The notes under the pieces were generated by a model. The model saw nothing but the letters and a program-made list of their open reading frames with translations. It searched no databases and had not been told where the DNA came from. A stretch of 43,207 nucleotides of DNA from Chlorobiota bacterium (lineage in GTDB: Bacteria > Bacteroidota > Bacteroidia > Bacteroidales > JAADGE01): NCBI GenBank assembly GCA_013152535.1, contig JAADGE010000078.1, forward strand, positions 1-43,207, in the 5' to 3' direction. Both the position numbers and the translations under genes were made by a program. Positions 23,246 to 31,877 of the stretch are shown here, one piece after another; positions within the stretch are counted from its first letter, which is position 1, and every line of letters starts with the position of its first letter.

Positions 23246-25513
23246 ATGAAATCATATTTTCAAAAACGCATACAAGATGAACTCAATATATCCGAAAAAC
23301 AAAACACCATCCGGCTTAAAAACGAAGAAGGACATACATTTGAAGCAAAAATATTTACAGAAGACAGAAAAGGAAATATTCAAATTCTGTTATACACATT
23401 AAACCGGCAAATAATAGAATACGACCACCCGAAAGCAACGCTTGAAAAACCGAATATTTATAACGACAGAATTCAAACATATAAAATAACAAGATTACAT
23501 CCGGATAACGTAAAAGGTGACAGAAAATATTACATTCCGAAAGGAGCGGGGACATTTCCCTTTATTCCTAATCCGGTAGTAGAAAAGTTTGAAAAGAAAG
23601 AAAAAATAAAAACACTGGTTTTAACCGAAGGAGCATTTAAAGCATTTAAAGGAGCAATACACGGTTTGGATATTATCGGTTTAACATCGATTACGCATTA
23701 CAAAAATAAAAATACAAAAGAGCTTCATAAAGATATTATCCGGCTTATAAAAACATGTGATATTAAAAACGTCATTATGCTTTATGACGGAGATTGTCGC
23801 GATGTATCGGAAAAAGCAATTAAAGAACAAAAAGACTTATACAAAAGACCCTACGGGTTTTTTGCATCAGCAAGAAACATCAATGATTTACTTAAAGATT
23901 ATGATGTCAATTTTTATTTTGCACATATAAAAAGCAGTGAAATCAAATCTAAACCCAAAGGTTTGGATGATTTATTAATTACAATGAAAGGACATGAAAA
24001 TGCCGTAATTAAAGATTTAAAAGCATTAAGTAAATCCGGCAAATATTTTCATAAAATAAATATTACACATTCTCAAAAAACACTTCAACGATATTTACAC
24101 ATAAATACCGTTGAAGCTTTTTACGATTTTCATTCCGGTAAAATCGGTAAAAATGAATTTGTTTATCTCGGGACAAGATACATTCATAACGACTATGAAA
24201 ACAAACTTGAAGTAGTTATGCCGGCTAATGCCGAAAACTACTTCCGCGTCGGAAATGACTATTACGAAAGATACGAAAGACCGAATAAATTAAACGATTT
24301 GGAAACCGTAATTGCACCGAGATTAAAATCAACAATAACAGACGACCACGGGAAAAATTTCTTAAAATACATTGCAAAATATAAAGATTTTGTGAACGTT
24401 CCGGACCACACAAACTATCAAAGGGTGATACATAACTGTTATAACAGTTATGCACCCTTTTCACATGTTCCGGTTGAAGGTAAGTTTGATAAAACAATGC
24501 TTTTTTTAAAACACATTTTTGAAGAACAAATTGAATTAGGCTTGGATTACGTGCAATTGCTTTACAGAAACCCCACACAAAAATTGCCGATTTTGTGTTT
24601 GGTTTCAAAAGAAAACGCAACCGGTAAAAGCACCTTTGCAAAATGGTTACAACGAATTTTTTCACAAAACGTTACGATTATCGGCAATGCCGAAATCTCA
24701 AACGATTTTAACGCACACCTTGCTTCAAAACTTGTAATTGCTATCGATGAAAGTTTTATTGAAAAGAAAACGATCATCGAAAAAATAAAAAACCTTGCAA
24801 CTGCCGACAGCATGCCGATGAACCGAAAAGGAAAAGACATAATAGAAATAGACTTTTTCGGAAAAATTATTTTGCTTTCAAACAACGTTGATAATTTCAT
24901 AAGTGCAACCGATGAAGATATCCGGTATTGGGTAAGAGAAATCAAAAAACCCGAAAAAGAAGAAACGGATTTACTCGAAGACATGCAAAATGAAATACCT
25001 GCATTCCTTGATTTTCTTGATAAAAGAAAGATGTACACCGAAAGAAAAAGCAGGGCATGGTTTAATCCGGCAATAATCAGAACAGAAGCTTTGCAAAAAG
25101 TAATAGAAGCATCAAAACCGAAAATTGTAAGAGAACTTGAAAACAGCTTAAAAGAAATGTTTATGCAATTCCGTAAGGAAGAAATATATTTAAGTGTCAA
25201 AGACATAAAAGAATTGTTTTTTGAAAAAAGTTACAGAACAGACAATGATTATATTATCCGGACACTAAAAAAAGATTTCCCGAAAGTAAAACAATACAGA
25301 AACAAAGAAGGCAAAATAACAACCAAGCGATATAAAATACCTTTTTGGCAACAAACAGTTAATCCGGATGGTGAAGAAGTTTTTGAAATAGCTTATAAAT
25401 CTGCAATCGGACATCCCTATGTATTTAAAGCAGAAGAATTTTTAAATATTGAAGAATATGAAAATTTCAAAACATCACAACCGGAACCCGAACATGAAGA
25501 TTTACCGTTTTAA
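23246..25513 (+). CDS. Primase-helicase (TOPRIM plus D5/DUF5906-type helicase), element replication protein
   Basis: This is 755 aa. A TOPRIM-like domain spans about 115-240, with VLTEGAFKAFKGA (Glu near 128) and VIMLYDGDCRD (DGD near 179), as in DUF3854-type primase/toprim modules. The superfamily 3 D5-like helicase at about 440-590 has a Walker A region LVSKENATGKSTFAKWL (about 450-466), Walker B LVIAIDESF, and sensor region GKIILLSNN. The C-terminal part is a winged-helix-like tail. It probably starts replication of the excised element. The coding sequence contains a perfect 22-bp palindrome (24431-24452). Confidence 0.85.
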   Translation: MKSYFQKRIQDELNISEKQNTIRLKNEEGHTFEAKIFTEDRKGNIQILLYTLNRQIIEYDHPKATLEKPNIYNDRIQTYKITRLHPDNVKGDRKYYIPKGAGTFPFIPNPVVEKFEKKEKIKTLVLTEGAFKAFKGAIHGLDIIGLTSITHYKNKNTKELHKDIIRLIKTCDIKNVIMLYDGDCRDVSEKAIKEQKDLYKRPYGFFASARNINDLLKDYDVNFYFAHIKSSEIKSKPKGLDDLLITMKGHENAVIKDLKALSKSGKYFHKINITHSQKTLQRYLHINTVEAFYDFHSGKIGKNEFVYLGTRYIHNDYENKLEVVMPANAENYFRVGNDYYERYERPNKLNDLETVIAPRLKSTITDDHGKNFLKYIAKYKDFVNVPDHTNYQRVIHNCYNSYAPFSHVPVEGKFDKTMLFLKHIFEEQIELGLDYVQLLYRNPTQKLPILCLVSKENATGKSTFAKWLQRIFSQNVTIIGNAEISNDFNAHLASKLVIAIDESFIEKKTIIEKIKNLATADSMPMNRKGKDIIEIDFFGKIILLSNNVDNFISATDEDIRYWVREIKKPEKEETDLLEDMQNEIPAFLDFLDKRKMYTERKSRAWFNPAIIRTEALQKVIEASKPKIVRELENSLKEMFMQFRKEEIYLSVKDIKELFFEKSYRTDNDYIIRTLKKDFPKVKQYRNKEGKITTKRYKIPFWQQTVNPDGEEVFEIAYKSAIGHPYVFKAEEFLNIEEYENFKTSQPEPEHEDLPF
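24420..24460. repeat. Perfect 22-bp palindrome with outer stem inside the primase-helicase gene
   Basis: CATAACTGTTA is followed directly by its complement (24431-24452). The outer arms AAAGGGTG (24420-24427) and CACCCTTT (24453-24460) also pair, leaving three bulged bases. It lies between the TOPRIM and helicase domains. Confidence 0.85.
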
Positions 25514-25521
25514 TCAAATCC

Positions 25522-25547
25522 GTAGAGGCAGTCCGGCAGGCTGTCTC
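25522..25547. repeat. Intergenic hairpin repeat, copy 3
   Basis: GTAGAGGCAG-TCCGGCAGG-CTGTCTC differs from the other copies by one base (A to G), which still pairs as G-U in RNA. It starts 9 bases after the primase-helicase stop codon, the same distance as for copy 2. Confidence 0.8.
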
Positions 25548-25563
25548 TCATAATATTAAAAAT

Positions 25564-25767
25564 ATGAATTACGAAAAAATACTTGAATGGATTGACAAAG
25601 AAATGAAATTTGACAAATGGTATAACGTTAAATCCGAAGAACAAATAAAAGCAATAAAAGAGCTTATGGATGCAAAATTTCTGCCTGATTGTGTTTTCAA
25701 CGAAGATTATACAAAATTTAAGAAGTCAAAAGCAGGTTATGATATGTTCTTACTCAATAAAAAATAA
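25564..25767 (+). CDS. Small hypothetical protein after the primase-helicase
   Basis: This is 67 aa, charged, with no hydrophobic segment and a predicted helix-rich fold (YEKILEWIDKEMKFDKWYNVKSEEQ at the start). No family was recognised. It is last in the replication module and is followed by a clear terminator, which supports it as a real gene. Confidence 0.55.
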   Translation: MNYEKILEWIDKEMKFDKWYNVKSEEQIKAIKELMDAKFLPDCVFNEDYTKFKKSKAGYDMFLLNKK

Positions 25768-25792
25768 AATAAAGTATTATTTGAATATAAAA

Positions 25793-25818
25793 AGCCAACC
25801 TGTCCGGTTGGTTTTTTT
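25793..25818 (+). terminator. Rho-independent terminator of the replication module
   Basis: Stem CCAACC / GGTTGG (25795-25800 / 25806-25811) with loop TGTCC, followed by seven T. Confidence 0.85.
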
Positions 25819-26164
25819 ATTCGAATATTATAATAATAAAATTTTCGTAAAAAATACCCTTACAATCTTTACATACTTTGAAAGCTGTATAAAATAAGGC
25901 TTTGCTTTGTAAATATATATTTACTTTTACTTACAATATTAATAATAAGAGAGATACATATAATAAGTCTGTAAACAACTAAAACACAACATTGTAAATA
26001 AAGCAAACAATAGTAAATATCCTCTTACACGCTCAAAAAGCAATAAGTCAATAAATTACAGCATTTGTAAAGATGTAAATAAAATCAATGATTATTCCTT
26101 GAAAACAAAAAAACACGTTTTTTTCCTGTTTTTTTTCGTTTTTCAACTCAAAAAAATCACAAAA
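25819..26164. other. A+T-rich gap between convergent operons
   Basis: No gene, RNA or repeat array was recognised here apart from A/T homopolymer runs around 26,105-26,160. Confidence 0.5.
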
Positions 26165-26200
26165 AAAACAGAAAATCATAAACATCTGATTTTCTGTTTT
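26165..26200. terminator. Strong hairpin terminator after the glycosylase-like gene
   Basis: Perfect 14-bp stem AAAACAGAAAATCA / TGATTTTCTGTTTT with an 8-base loop, 37 bases beyond the reverse-strand gene's stop. T-runs are present on the minus-strand exit side. Confidence 0.8.
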
Positions 26201-26237
26201 GTAAATTATTTATATCTAATAAGCTTTTTAATTATAT

Positions 26238-26942
26238 TTAAATAATATTTTCTCTATACCAATTCAACTGATTGCCTATCTTATCATTCAAAAACCTATT
26301 CCATTTTTTCCAACTGATACGACTTGAAGTATGTTGCATAAATATTGTCTGGTATGTATATTTTTTCTCATTATAAATATTTGTAGTTCTTGGATATGTT
26401 CCTGAAATTTTATCATGAACTTCAATATTATTAATAGAAAAATTCTTAAACGTTTCTATCCCTAAATTTAATGATTTGGAACTTTCAACACCTACAAATA
26501 AACAAATTGAAGGGTTAATTATATCTATCATTTTAAAAAACAATGTCCATCCTTTTAAGAAATCATGAAAATTTGGTCTTCCTTTATTCGTATTCATTAC
26601 ATTTTGAACAAAGTTGTAATAAGAAACAGAATTCCAAAAAGACTCACTTTTAAATTCATCATTCCCAAATAAACATAAATGCAAATTTTTGTATATTTTG
26701 ATATTATAATAATTTCTATTCACTGCAAATTCATCTATTGCTATTCTTGTGTAATATGGTGTTTTATGCTTTTTTATTGATTCTATTTTCCCATCATGGT
26801 AATGGCTTTCACCAATAATTAGTAGTCTATTCTTTTGGGGAATTTTATCATAATTTTTTCCTATCCAAGGAAACCATTTTAATCCTTCTATCTCTTTAAA
26901 TTTCTGATCACTTTCTCTAATATATTCATTTTTTTGAATCAT
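26238..26942 (-). CDS. Uracil-DNA-glycosylase-fold protein, function unknown
   Basis: This is 234 aa. LLIIGESHYHDG (motif A position, about 40-51), SFWNSVSYYNFVQ (101-113), PSICLFVGVESS (144-155) and MQHTSSRISW (202-211) occur in the order seen in UDG-superfamily proteins: GxxP/ESH motif, substrate pocket, central strand, and an HPSxxS-like loop. The canonical catalytic Asp/Asn of UDG motif A is replaced by ESH, as in uncharacterised family members. It is monocistronic, with its own promoter and terminator, between the replication module and the integrase, so it is likely cargo. A base-sensing or base-excising role against phage DNA is speculation. Confidence 0.5.
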   Translation of the reverse strand: MIQKNEYIRESDQKFKEIEGLKWFPWIGKNYDKIPQKNRLLIIGESHYHDGKIESIKKHKTPYYTRIAIDEFAVNRNYYNIKIYKNLHLCLFGNDEFKSESFWNSVSYYNFVQNVMNTNKGRPNFHDFLKGWTLFFKMIDIINPSICLFVGVESSKSLNLGIETFKNFSINNIEVHDKISGTYPRTTNIYNEKKYTYQTIFMQHTSSRISWKKWNRFLNDKIGNQLNWYRENII

Positions 26943-26968
26943 GATTCATAATTTTTTAATTTATTTCA

Positions 26969-27000
26969 TAAAAATAATATTAACTATTAAATTATTCAAA
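26969..27000 (-). promoter_or_regulatory. Candidate promoter of the glycosylase-like gene
   Basis: On the minus strand TTTG (26997-27000), 20 bases, then TATTTTTA (26969-26976); the last base deviates from TAnnTTTG. Confidence 0.4.
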
Positions 27001-27109
27001 TCATTTTCTCTATGTAAACAAAAAATTAAGTGTTTATTAGTTTCAAAAAAGCTCTTTTATATACATTTTTATGGTAATTCTATGGATATTAGATGAATGT
27101 ATTTTGAGA

Positions 27110-28279
27110 TTATTGTCGGTCACTTTGGTCCAATTTCATCATTTCGCGATACTTCAAACCGTCATTAACCTTTGCATAAATTTGTGTCATTTTAATTTCT
27201 GTATGCCCCAATATCTTAGAAACAACCTCAATTGGTATTCCGCTTTCCAATCCGGTAGTTGCAAGTGTATGTCTTGCACTGTGAAAAGTTATATTTTTAT
27301 CTATTCCGGCTGTTTTAATAATCTCTTTTAAATATTTATTAGTCTTTTGATTTGATAATACTCTGAATACAGTTTGATTTCTTGCAATTTTTTTCGGCAT
27401 TAATTTTTTTGCTTTTTCAATTATCGGAATACTCACGTCAAGCCCTGTTTTATGCATTTTTAATTCAATAAATTCAATTTCACCATCTCTGAATAAGCGT
27501 TTTTTTATGTGACTGTATTTTAAATTTTTAATATCGGTATATCTCAATCCGGTGTAACAAACGAAAAGAAAATAACGTAATACATTTAATTGCTTATAAT
27601 CTAATTCTTTGTCATAATATAAATTTTCAAGTTTATTCAATTCGGCAATGTTTAAATATTCTCTTTTCCCTTTTCCTTTTGTTATTTTTATATTATTAAA
27701 AGGATTATCTTTCATTAAATTTTTTTCAACGGCCCAATTAACAAAAGTTTTAAGCATAGATAAACTCTTATTGGCAGTATTCGGGTTATTACCTAATTCT
27801 TTTAACATAAACTCTTTATATCCGGTTATAAAACTTTTATTAATTTCCGAAAAAGCTAATTTCTTTTTAAACCTTTGAAGTTTGGTAATTTGTGTAAGAT
27901 ATGTTTTTAAAGTTTCAGCAGAATAATTTTTTTCCGCAAGTTCATCATTTACAAAATCTGTAAATGAAGCATCACTGTATTCTTTATTCAAAAGTTTCTT
28001 TTCAAAATCATCAAAAGTAAGCTGTTCATCATTAAAAAAATATTCGTCAACAATGCTTTCAGCCTTGTTTAAATATTTCTTTATTAGTTTATTTTTCCGG
28101 AGATACTTTGGGTCTGATTTTTTAACCAGATTTTTCGAAAACATCCAGTCATTAGGTTTAACATAAATGTGAAGCGAAATATCTTTTTTACGTCTGTTAC
28201 TTATTAAACGGATATAAACGGTATGTGTGCCGGTTGTGTTTAAATGGTCGGTACGAAGAAAAATTTTTACTGAATTCAT
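27110..28279 (-). CDS. int: Tyrosine recombinase, element integrase
   Basis: This is 389 aa. It has the Bacteroidota integrase layout: an N-terminal arm-binding domain (about 1-95), a SAM-like core-binding domain (about 100-200) and a catalytic domain (about 210-389). Catalytic residues are visible in order: CYTGLRYTDI (Arg), KMHKTG (Lys), FHSARHTLAT (His, Arg), LGHTEIKMTQIYAKV (His and nucleophilic Tyr). It reads inward from the tRNA-side end, 151 bp from the right core, with the paired arm-type repeat 20 bases upstream of its start. This is the enzyme expected to recombine the 16-bp tRNA-Ser core. Confidence 0.93.
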   Translation of the reverse strand: MNSVKIFLRTDHLNTTGTHTVYIRLISNRRKKDISLHIYVKPNDWMFSKNLVKKSDPKYLRKNKLIKKYLNKAESIVDEYFFNDEQLTFDDFEKKLLNKEYSDASFTDFVNDELAEKNYSAETLKTYLTQITKLQRFKKKLAFSEINKSFITGYKEFMLKELGNNPNTANKSLSMLKTFVNWAVEKNLMKDNPFNNIKITKGKGKREYLNIAELNKLENLYYDKELDYKQLNVLRYFLFVCYTGLRYTDIKNLKYSHIKKRLFRDGEIEFIELKMHKTGLDVSIPIIEKAKKLMPKKIARNQTVFRVLSNQKTNKYLKEIIKTAGIDKNITFHSARHTLATTGLESGIPIEVVSKILGHTEIKMTQIYAKVNDGLKYREMMKLDQSDRQ

Positions 28280-28299
28280 AAGGCAAAATGTTAAAAGTT

Positions 28300-28320
28300 A
28301 TGTGAAACACATGTGAAACA
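28300..28320. repeat. Arm-type direct repeat, right copy
   Basis: Identical over 21 bases to 3952-3972 and in the same orientation; two tandem ATGTGAAACA units. It lies just upstream of the integrase start, so it may also serve in integrase autoregulation. Confidence 0.6.
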
Positions 28321-28334
28321 TTTTACCGAAAATA

Positions 28335-28519
<185 letters not shown>

Positions 28520-28535
28520 GCCGAAAAAACGAATG

Positions 28536-28567
28536 CAAATGTATAACAAAATAAAAAACCGGACAAA
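28536..28567 (-). promoter_or_regulatory. Promoter of tRNA-Ser
   Basis: On the minus strand TTTG (28564-28567), 20 bases, then TACATTTG (28536-28543): an exact consensus match ending 17 bases before the mature tRNA. Confidence 0.75.
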
Positions 28568-28584
28568 AAAAACTCAACAATATT

Positions 28585-29856
28585 TCATTTTAATACATAT
28601 CTTGCTGTTCTTCTGCTTAATTGACTTAACAGTATTTCCCTGTCTTTAATACTTTTATTAATGGCTTCTGTTGTGTAATGTCGTATTGTAACTAATTGAA
28701 GATTATTGTTATACAAAACTTTAAACTGCTTTTTTAATGTTTCGATAAAGAACGGAATTTTATATTTATTATTAGTAACACACAAAGAAAAACTGATTGC
28801 CGATGATTGCATCAAATTAACTTTAATACGATATTCTGAAAGTAACGTGAATATGTTGCCTAAATTACCTTCTGAAATAAAAGAAAAATCCAATGTCGAA
28901 ACAGAAATCAAAATCTGATTATCTTTAATAATAAAAATAGGAGTTCCAGGATAATAATCCTTACTGAATTTCGAAATATCCGTAATTTGCGTACCTCTTT
29001 TATCCGCCTCATAAAATGATTTTACAAAAATCGGAATTTTTTTATTTTGAAGCGGTTTTATAGTTTTAGGATGTAAAATCTTTGCTCCGTAAAATGTTTG
29101 TTCCAGTGATTCTTTGTAAGATAATTTCGGTAATAAAACAAAATCATCTGTTTTGGCAGGGTCGGCATTATAAATACCGTCCGTTTCTTTCCAAAAAATA
29201 ACTTCTTCGGAATTTACGGCATATGCCAACACCGAAGCCGTAAAATCACTTCCTTCACGTCCTAAAGTTGTTGTATAACCTTTAATGTCAGAAGCTATAA
29301 ATCCTTGTGTAACATATAATTGCAGCGTATCATCGGAGAATTCCTGATTTATTATATTTGTTGTTTTATCCCAATTAATTTCTGCTTCTTTATGTACAGA
29401 ATCGGTTATAATAATTTTTCTTATATCTTTATTCTGACAATTTAAACCCTTTGATTTCAAAAATTCAAAAATCAGAGCAGAAGACAATATTTCACCGTAA
29501 GAAACAATTCTGTCATATTCAAAATGATAATTATTACTTAAAGGTTCAGAAAAAATATGTATAATTTCTCGGAAAATATCCGAAAGTTTCTGATTAATTT
29601 CCGTGAGATAATCAGCCGGAAAAAGTTCTTCAGCCAAATTAAAATGAAATGATTTTATAATATTAAAAAGTTCTTCATTAAACTTATTTTCCGAGAAATA
29701 AGCGTTTAATAAGTTCTCAAATTTATTAGTAACTTTATTAAGAGCCGAAACAACAATAATTAAATTGTCATCTTTATATTCATTTAAAATATTGAAAAGT
29801 TGAAAAAAATCACTGCTTATTTTAAGGACACCGCCTCCGAATTTAAATACTTTCAT
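28585..29856 (-). CDS. lysC: Aspartate kinase
   Basis: This is 423 aa from the ATG giving MKVFKFGGG; a TTG nine codons upstream is possible but less natural. It catalyses phosphorylation of aspartate, the first step towards lysine, threonine, methionine and diaminopimelate. Visible signatures are KFGGG at the N-terminus (nucleotide site), VVSALNKVTN, TTLGREGSDFTASVLA (substrate loop), WKETDGIYNADP and AKILHPKTI. Two C-terminal ACT-type regulatory segments lie at about 300-423. It is monofunctional, with no homoserine dehydrogenase part. Divergent from fbp. Which end product inhibits it cannot be read. Confidence 0.9.
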   Translation of the reverse strand: MKVFKFGGGVLKISSDFFQLFNILNEYKDDNLIIVVSALNKVTNKFENLLNAYFSENKFNEELFNIIKSFHFNLAEELFPADYLTEINQKLSDIFREIIHIFSEPLSNNYHFEYDRIVSYGEILSSALIFEFLKSKGLNCQNKDIRKIIITDSVHKEAEINWDKTTNIINQEFSDDTLQLYVTQGFIASDIKGYTTTLGREGSDFTASVLAYAVNSEEVIFWKETDGIYNADPAKTDDFVLLPKLSYKESLEQTFYGAKILHPKTIKPLQNKKIPIFVKSFYEADKRGTQITDISKFSKDYYPGTPIFIIKDNQILISVSTLDFSFISEGNLGNIFTLLSEYRIKVNLMQSSAISFSLCVTNNKYKIPFFIETLKKQFKVLYNNNLQLVTIRHYTTEAINKSIKDREILLSQLSRRTARYVLK

Positions 29857-29919
29857 ATTAATAATATGGATTTCTGATGTCAAAAATGATAAAAATATCA
29901 GAAACTGAACAAATTTTTT

Positions 29920-29927
29920 TACTTTTG
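29920..29927 (+). promoter_or_regulatory. Candidate -7 element of fbp
   Basis: TACTTTTG fits TAnnTTTG, 28 bases before the start codon; no good TTTG is found at the -33 distance. Confidence 0.4.
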
Positions 29928-29955
29928 TTTTAATTTTCCTTTAAAATCTAATAAA

Positions 29956-30993
29956 ATGTCAGTTACTACCCTAAATGAATTTATCATTCAAAGACAAGCA
30001 GATTTTCCTTATGCAAAAGGAGAATTAACTCGATTGTTAACTCATATCGGAGTTGCAGCAAAAGTTGTAAACAGAGAAGTTAATAAAGCCGGTTTGGTTG
30101 ATATATTAGGCGATGCCGGAACAGATAATGTTCAGGGAGAACGCCAAAAAAAATTAGATATCTATGCAGACGAGAAATTTATTGCCTCTTTAAAAGCCAG
30201 TGGCGAATGTTGCGGAATTGCTTCCGAAGAAGACCAAAATATTGTAACATTCGATGAAGATCTTCCGCGACAGGGCAAATACATTTTATCAATGGATCCT
30301 TTAGACGGCTCTTCAAATATTGATGTTAATGTTTCAATAGGTACAATTTTTTCAATTTTCAGAAGAGTTTCTCCGGTAGGACATAAAGCAAGTATGGAAG
30401 ATTTTTTGCAGGAAGGCACAAAACAAGTTGCCGCCGGATATATAATTTACGGTTCATCTACAATGATGGTTTATACAACAGGAAGAGGTGTAAACGGGTT
30501 TACGCTCGACCCCTCAATTGGTGAGTTTTGTCTGTCTCATCCCGATATTATCACACCCCATTCAGGAATTATTTATTCAATTAATGAAGGGAATTATATC
30601 AAATTTCCCGAAGGAGTTAAAAAATACATTAAATATTGTCAGGAAAAAGATATTCCTACAGGAAGACCCTATACATCAAGATATATAGGGTCATTAGTGG
30701 CTGATTTTCATAGAAATCTGTTAAAAGGAGGTATCTTTATCTATCCTAAAACAGCCGGATATTCGTCAGGAAAATTGAGACTGTTATACGAATGTAACCC
30801 TATGGCTTTTGTTATTGAACAAGCAGGGGGAAAAGGAACTGACGGAAGAGGAAACCGAATTATGGACTTAAAACCGGAATCCTTACATCAACGAGTTCCT
30901 TTTTATGTCGGTTCTCGTAATATGATTAATAAAGCTGAGGAATTTATGACAGAATTTGGTGACCAAGAACCGGACATTAAAGATTTTCAATAA
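29956..30993 (+). CDS. fbp: Class I fructose-1,6-bisphosphatase
   Basis: This is 345 aa. It hydrolyses fructose 1,6-bisphosphate to fructose 6-phosphate in gluconeogenesis. The metal-site motif [21 protein letters not shown] is near residues 114-134, with the preceding acidic pair EEDQN near 93. The C-terminal [25 protein letters not shown] is the class I signature. Length is normal. The rfbD gene follows after 6 bp, so they are co-transcribed. Confidence 0.93.
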   Translation: MSVTTLNEFIIQRQADFPYAKGELTRLLTHIGVAAKVVNREVNKAGLVDILGDAGTDNVQGERQKKLDIYADEKFIASLKASGECCGIASEEDQNIVTFDEDLPRQGKYILSMDPLDGSSNIDVNVSIGTIFSIFRRVSPVGHKASMEDFLQEGTKQVAAGYIIYGSSTMMVYTTGRGVNGFTLDPSIGEFCLSHPDIITPHSGIIYSINEGNYIKFPEGVKKYIKYCQEKDIPTGRPYTSRYIGSLVADFHRNLLKGGIFIYPKTAGYSSGKLRLLYECNPMAFVIEQAGGKGTDGRGNRIMDLKPESLHQRVPFYVGSRNMINKAEEFMTEFGDQEPDIKDFQ

Positions 30994-30999
30994 AGACTT

Positions 31000-31875
31000 A
31001 TGAATAACATACTTGTTACAGGAGCAAACGGACAACTCGGAAATGAAATAAAAAAAACGACTTCCGCTTTTAAAAACTTTCATTTTCTGTTTACCGATGT
31101 TGAAGAATTGGATATAACAAAACCGGATAATATTCAAAAGTTTTATTTAAAAAATAAATTTGATTATATAATCAATTGTGCTGCATATACTAATGTTGAC
31201 AAAGCTGAGACCGACAAAATAAATGCCGACAAAATCAATGCCGAAGCAGTAAAAAACCTTTCCGAAATATCCGAAAAATATAAAATCCCGTTAATTCATA
31301 TTTCAACCGATTATGTTTTTGACGGAAAAAGTAAAATACCTTATAAAGAAAGCGATTATACAAATCCGCAATCCGTTTACGGAAAAACAAAACTGAAAGG
31401 TGAAAAATATGTTGAAAACGCATATGAAGGTATAATTATAAGAACATCATGGCTTTACTCCTCTTTCGGAAATAATTTTGTAAAAACAATGCTGCGTCTC
31501 GGCAGAGAACGTAATGAAATAAATGTGGTATCTGACCAATCAGGGTCACCGACTTATGCTGCAGATTTGGCACAAACGATTCTTGAAATTATAAAACAAA
31601 AAATTGAAAATCAAGAACATAATTTTTCGGGTATTTATCATTATTCTAATGAAGATTCTTGCACTTGGTACGAATTTGCAAAAGAAATTATGCAAAATGC
31701 AAATTTAAAATGTAAAGTAAACCCTGTTTCTTCTGAAGAATATCCGACTCCGACAAAACGTCCTAAGTACAGTTTACTCGACAAGACTAAAATTAAAAAA
31801 ACATTCGGTGTTACCGTTCCTTTTTGGAAAGACAGTTTGCAAAAATGTTTAATTTTATTGTCTGAAAACGGATAA
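31000..31875 (+). CDS. rfbD: dTDP-4-dehydrorhamnose reductase
   Basis: This is 291 aa. This short-chain dehydrogenase performs the last step of dTDP-L-rhamnose synthesis. The NAD(P)-binding motif TGANGQLGNEI lies at residues 6-16. ISTDYVFDGKS, then YGKTKLKGE with the catalytic Tyr-x3-Lys (about 127-131), and RTSWLYSSFGNNFVKTML are family hallmarks. The C-terminal substrate part RPKYSLLDKTKIKKTFG is complete. It sits between fbp and the AMP nucleosidase gene with gaps under 10 bp, not in a rhamnose cluster. Product sugar is inferred from family. Confidence 0.88.
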   Translation: MNNILVTGANGQLGNEIKKTTSAFKNFHFLFTDVEELDITKPDNIQKFYLKNKFDYIINCAAYTNVDKAETDKINADKINAEAVKNLSEISEKYKIPLIHISTDYVFDGKSKIPYKESDYTNPQSVYGKTKLKGEKYVENAYEGIIIRTSWLYSSFGNNFVKTMLRLGRERNEINVVSDQSGSPTYAADLAQTILEIIKQKIENQEHNFSGIYHYSNEDSCTWYEFAKEIMQNANLKCKVNPVSSEEYPTPTKRPKYSLLDKTKIKKTFGVTVPFWKDSLQKCLILLSENG

Positions 31876-31877
31876 TT

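Noticed and set aside
24225-25206. Reverse-strand frames within the primase-helicase gene
   Set aside because: They are antisense to conserved helicase motifs, and their protein texture is hydrophobic and irregular.
27071-27331. 86-aa plus-strand frame at the integrase 3' end
   Set aside because: It overlaps the catalytic end of the integrase antisense.
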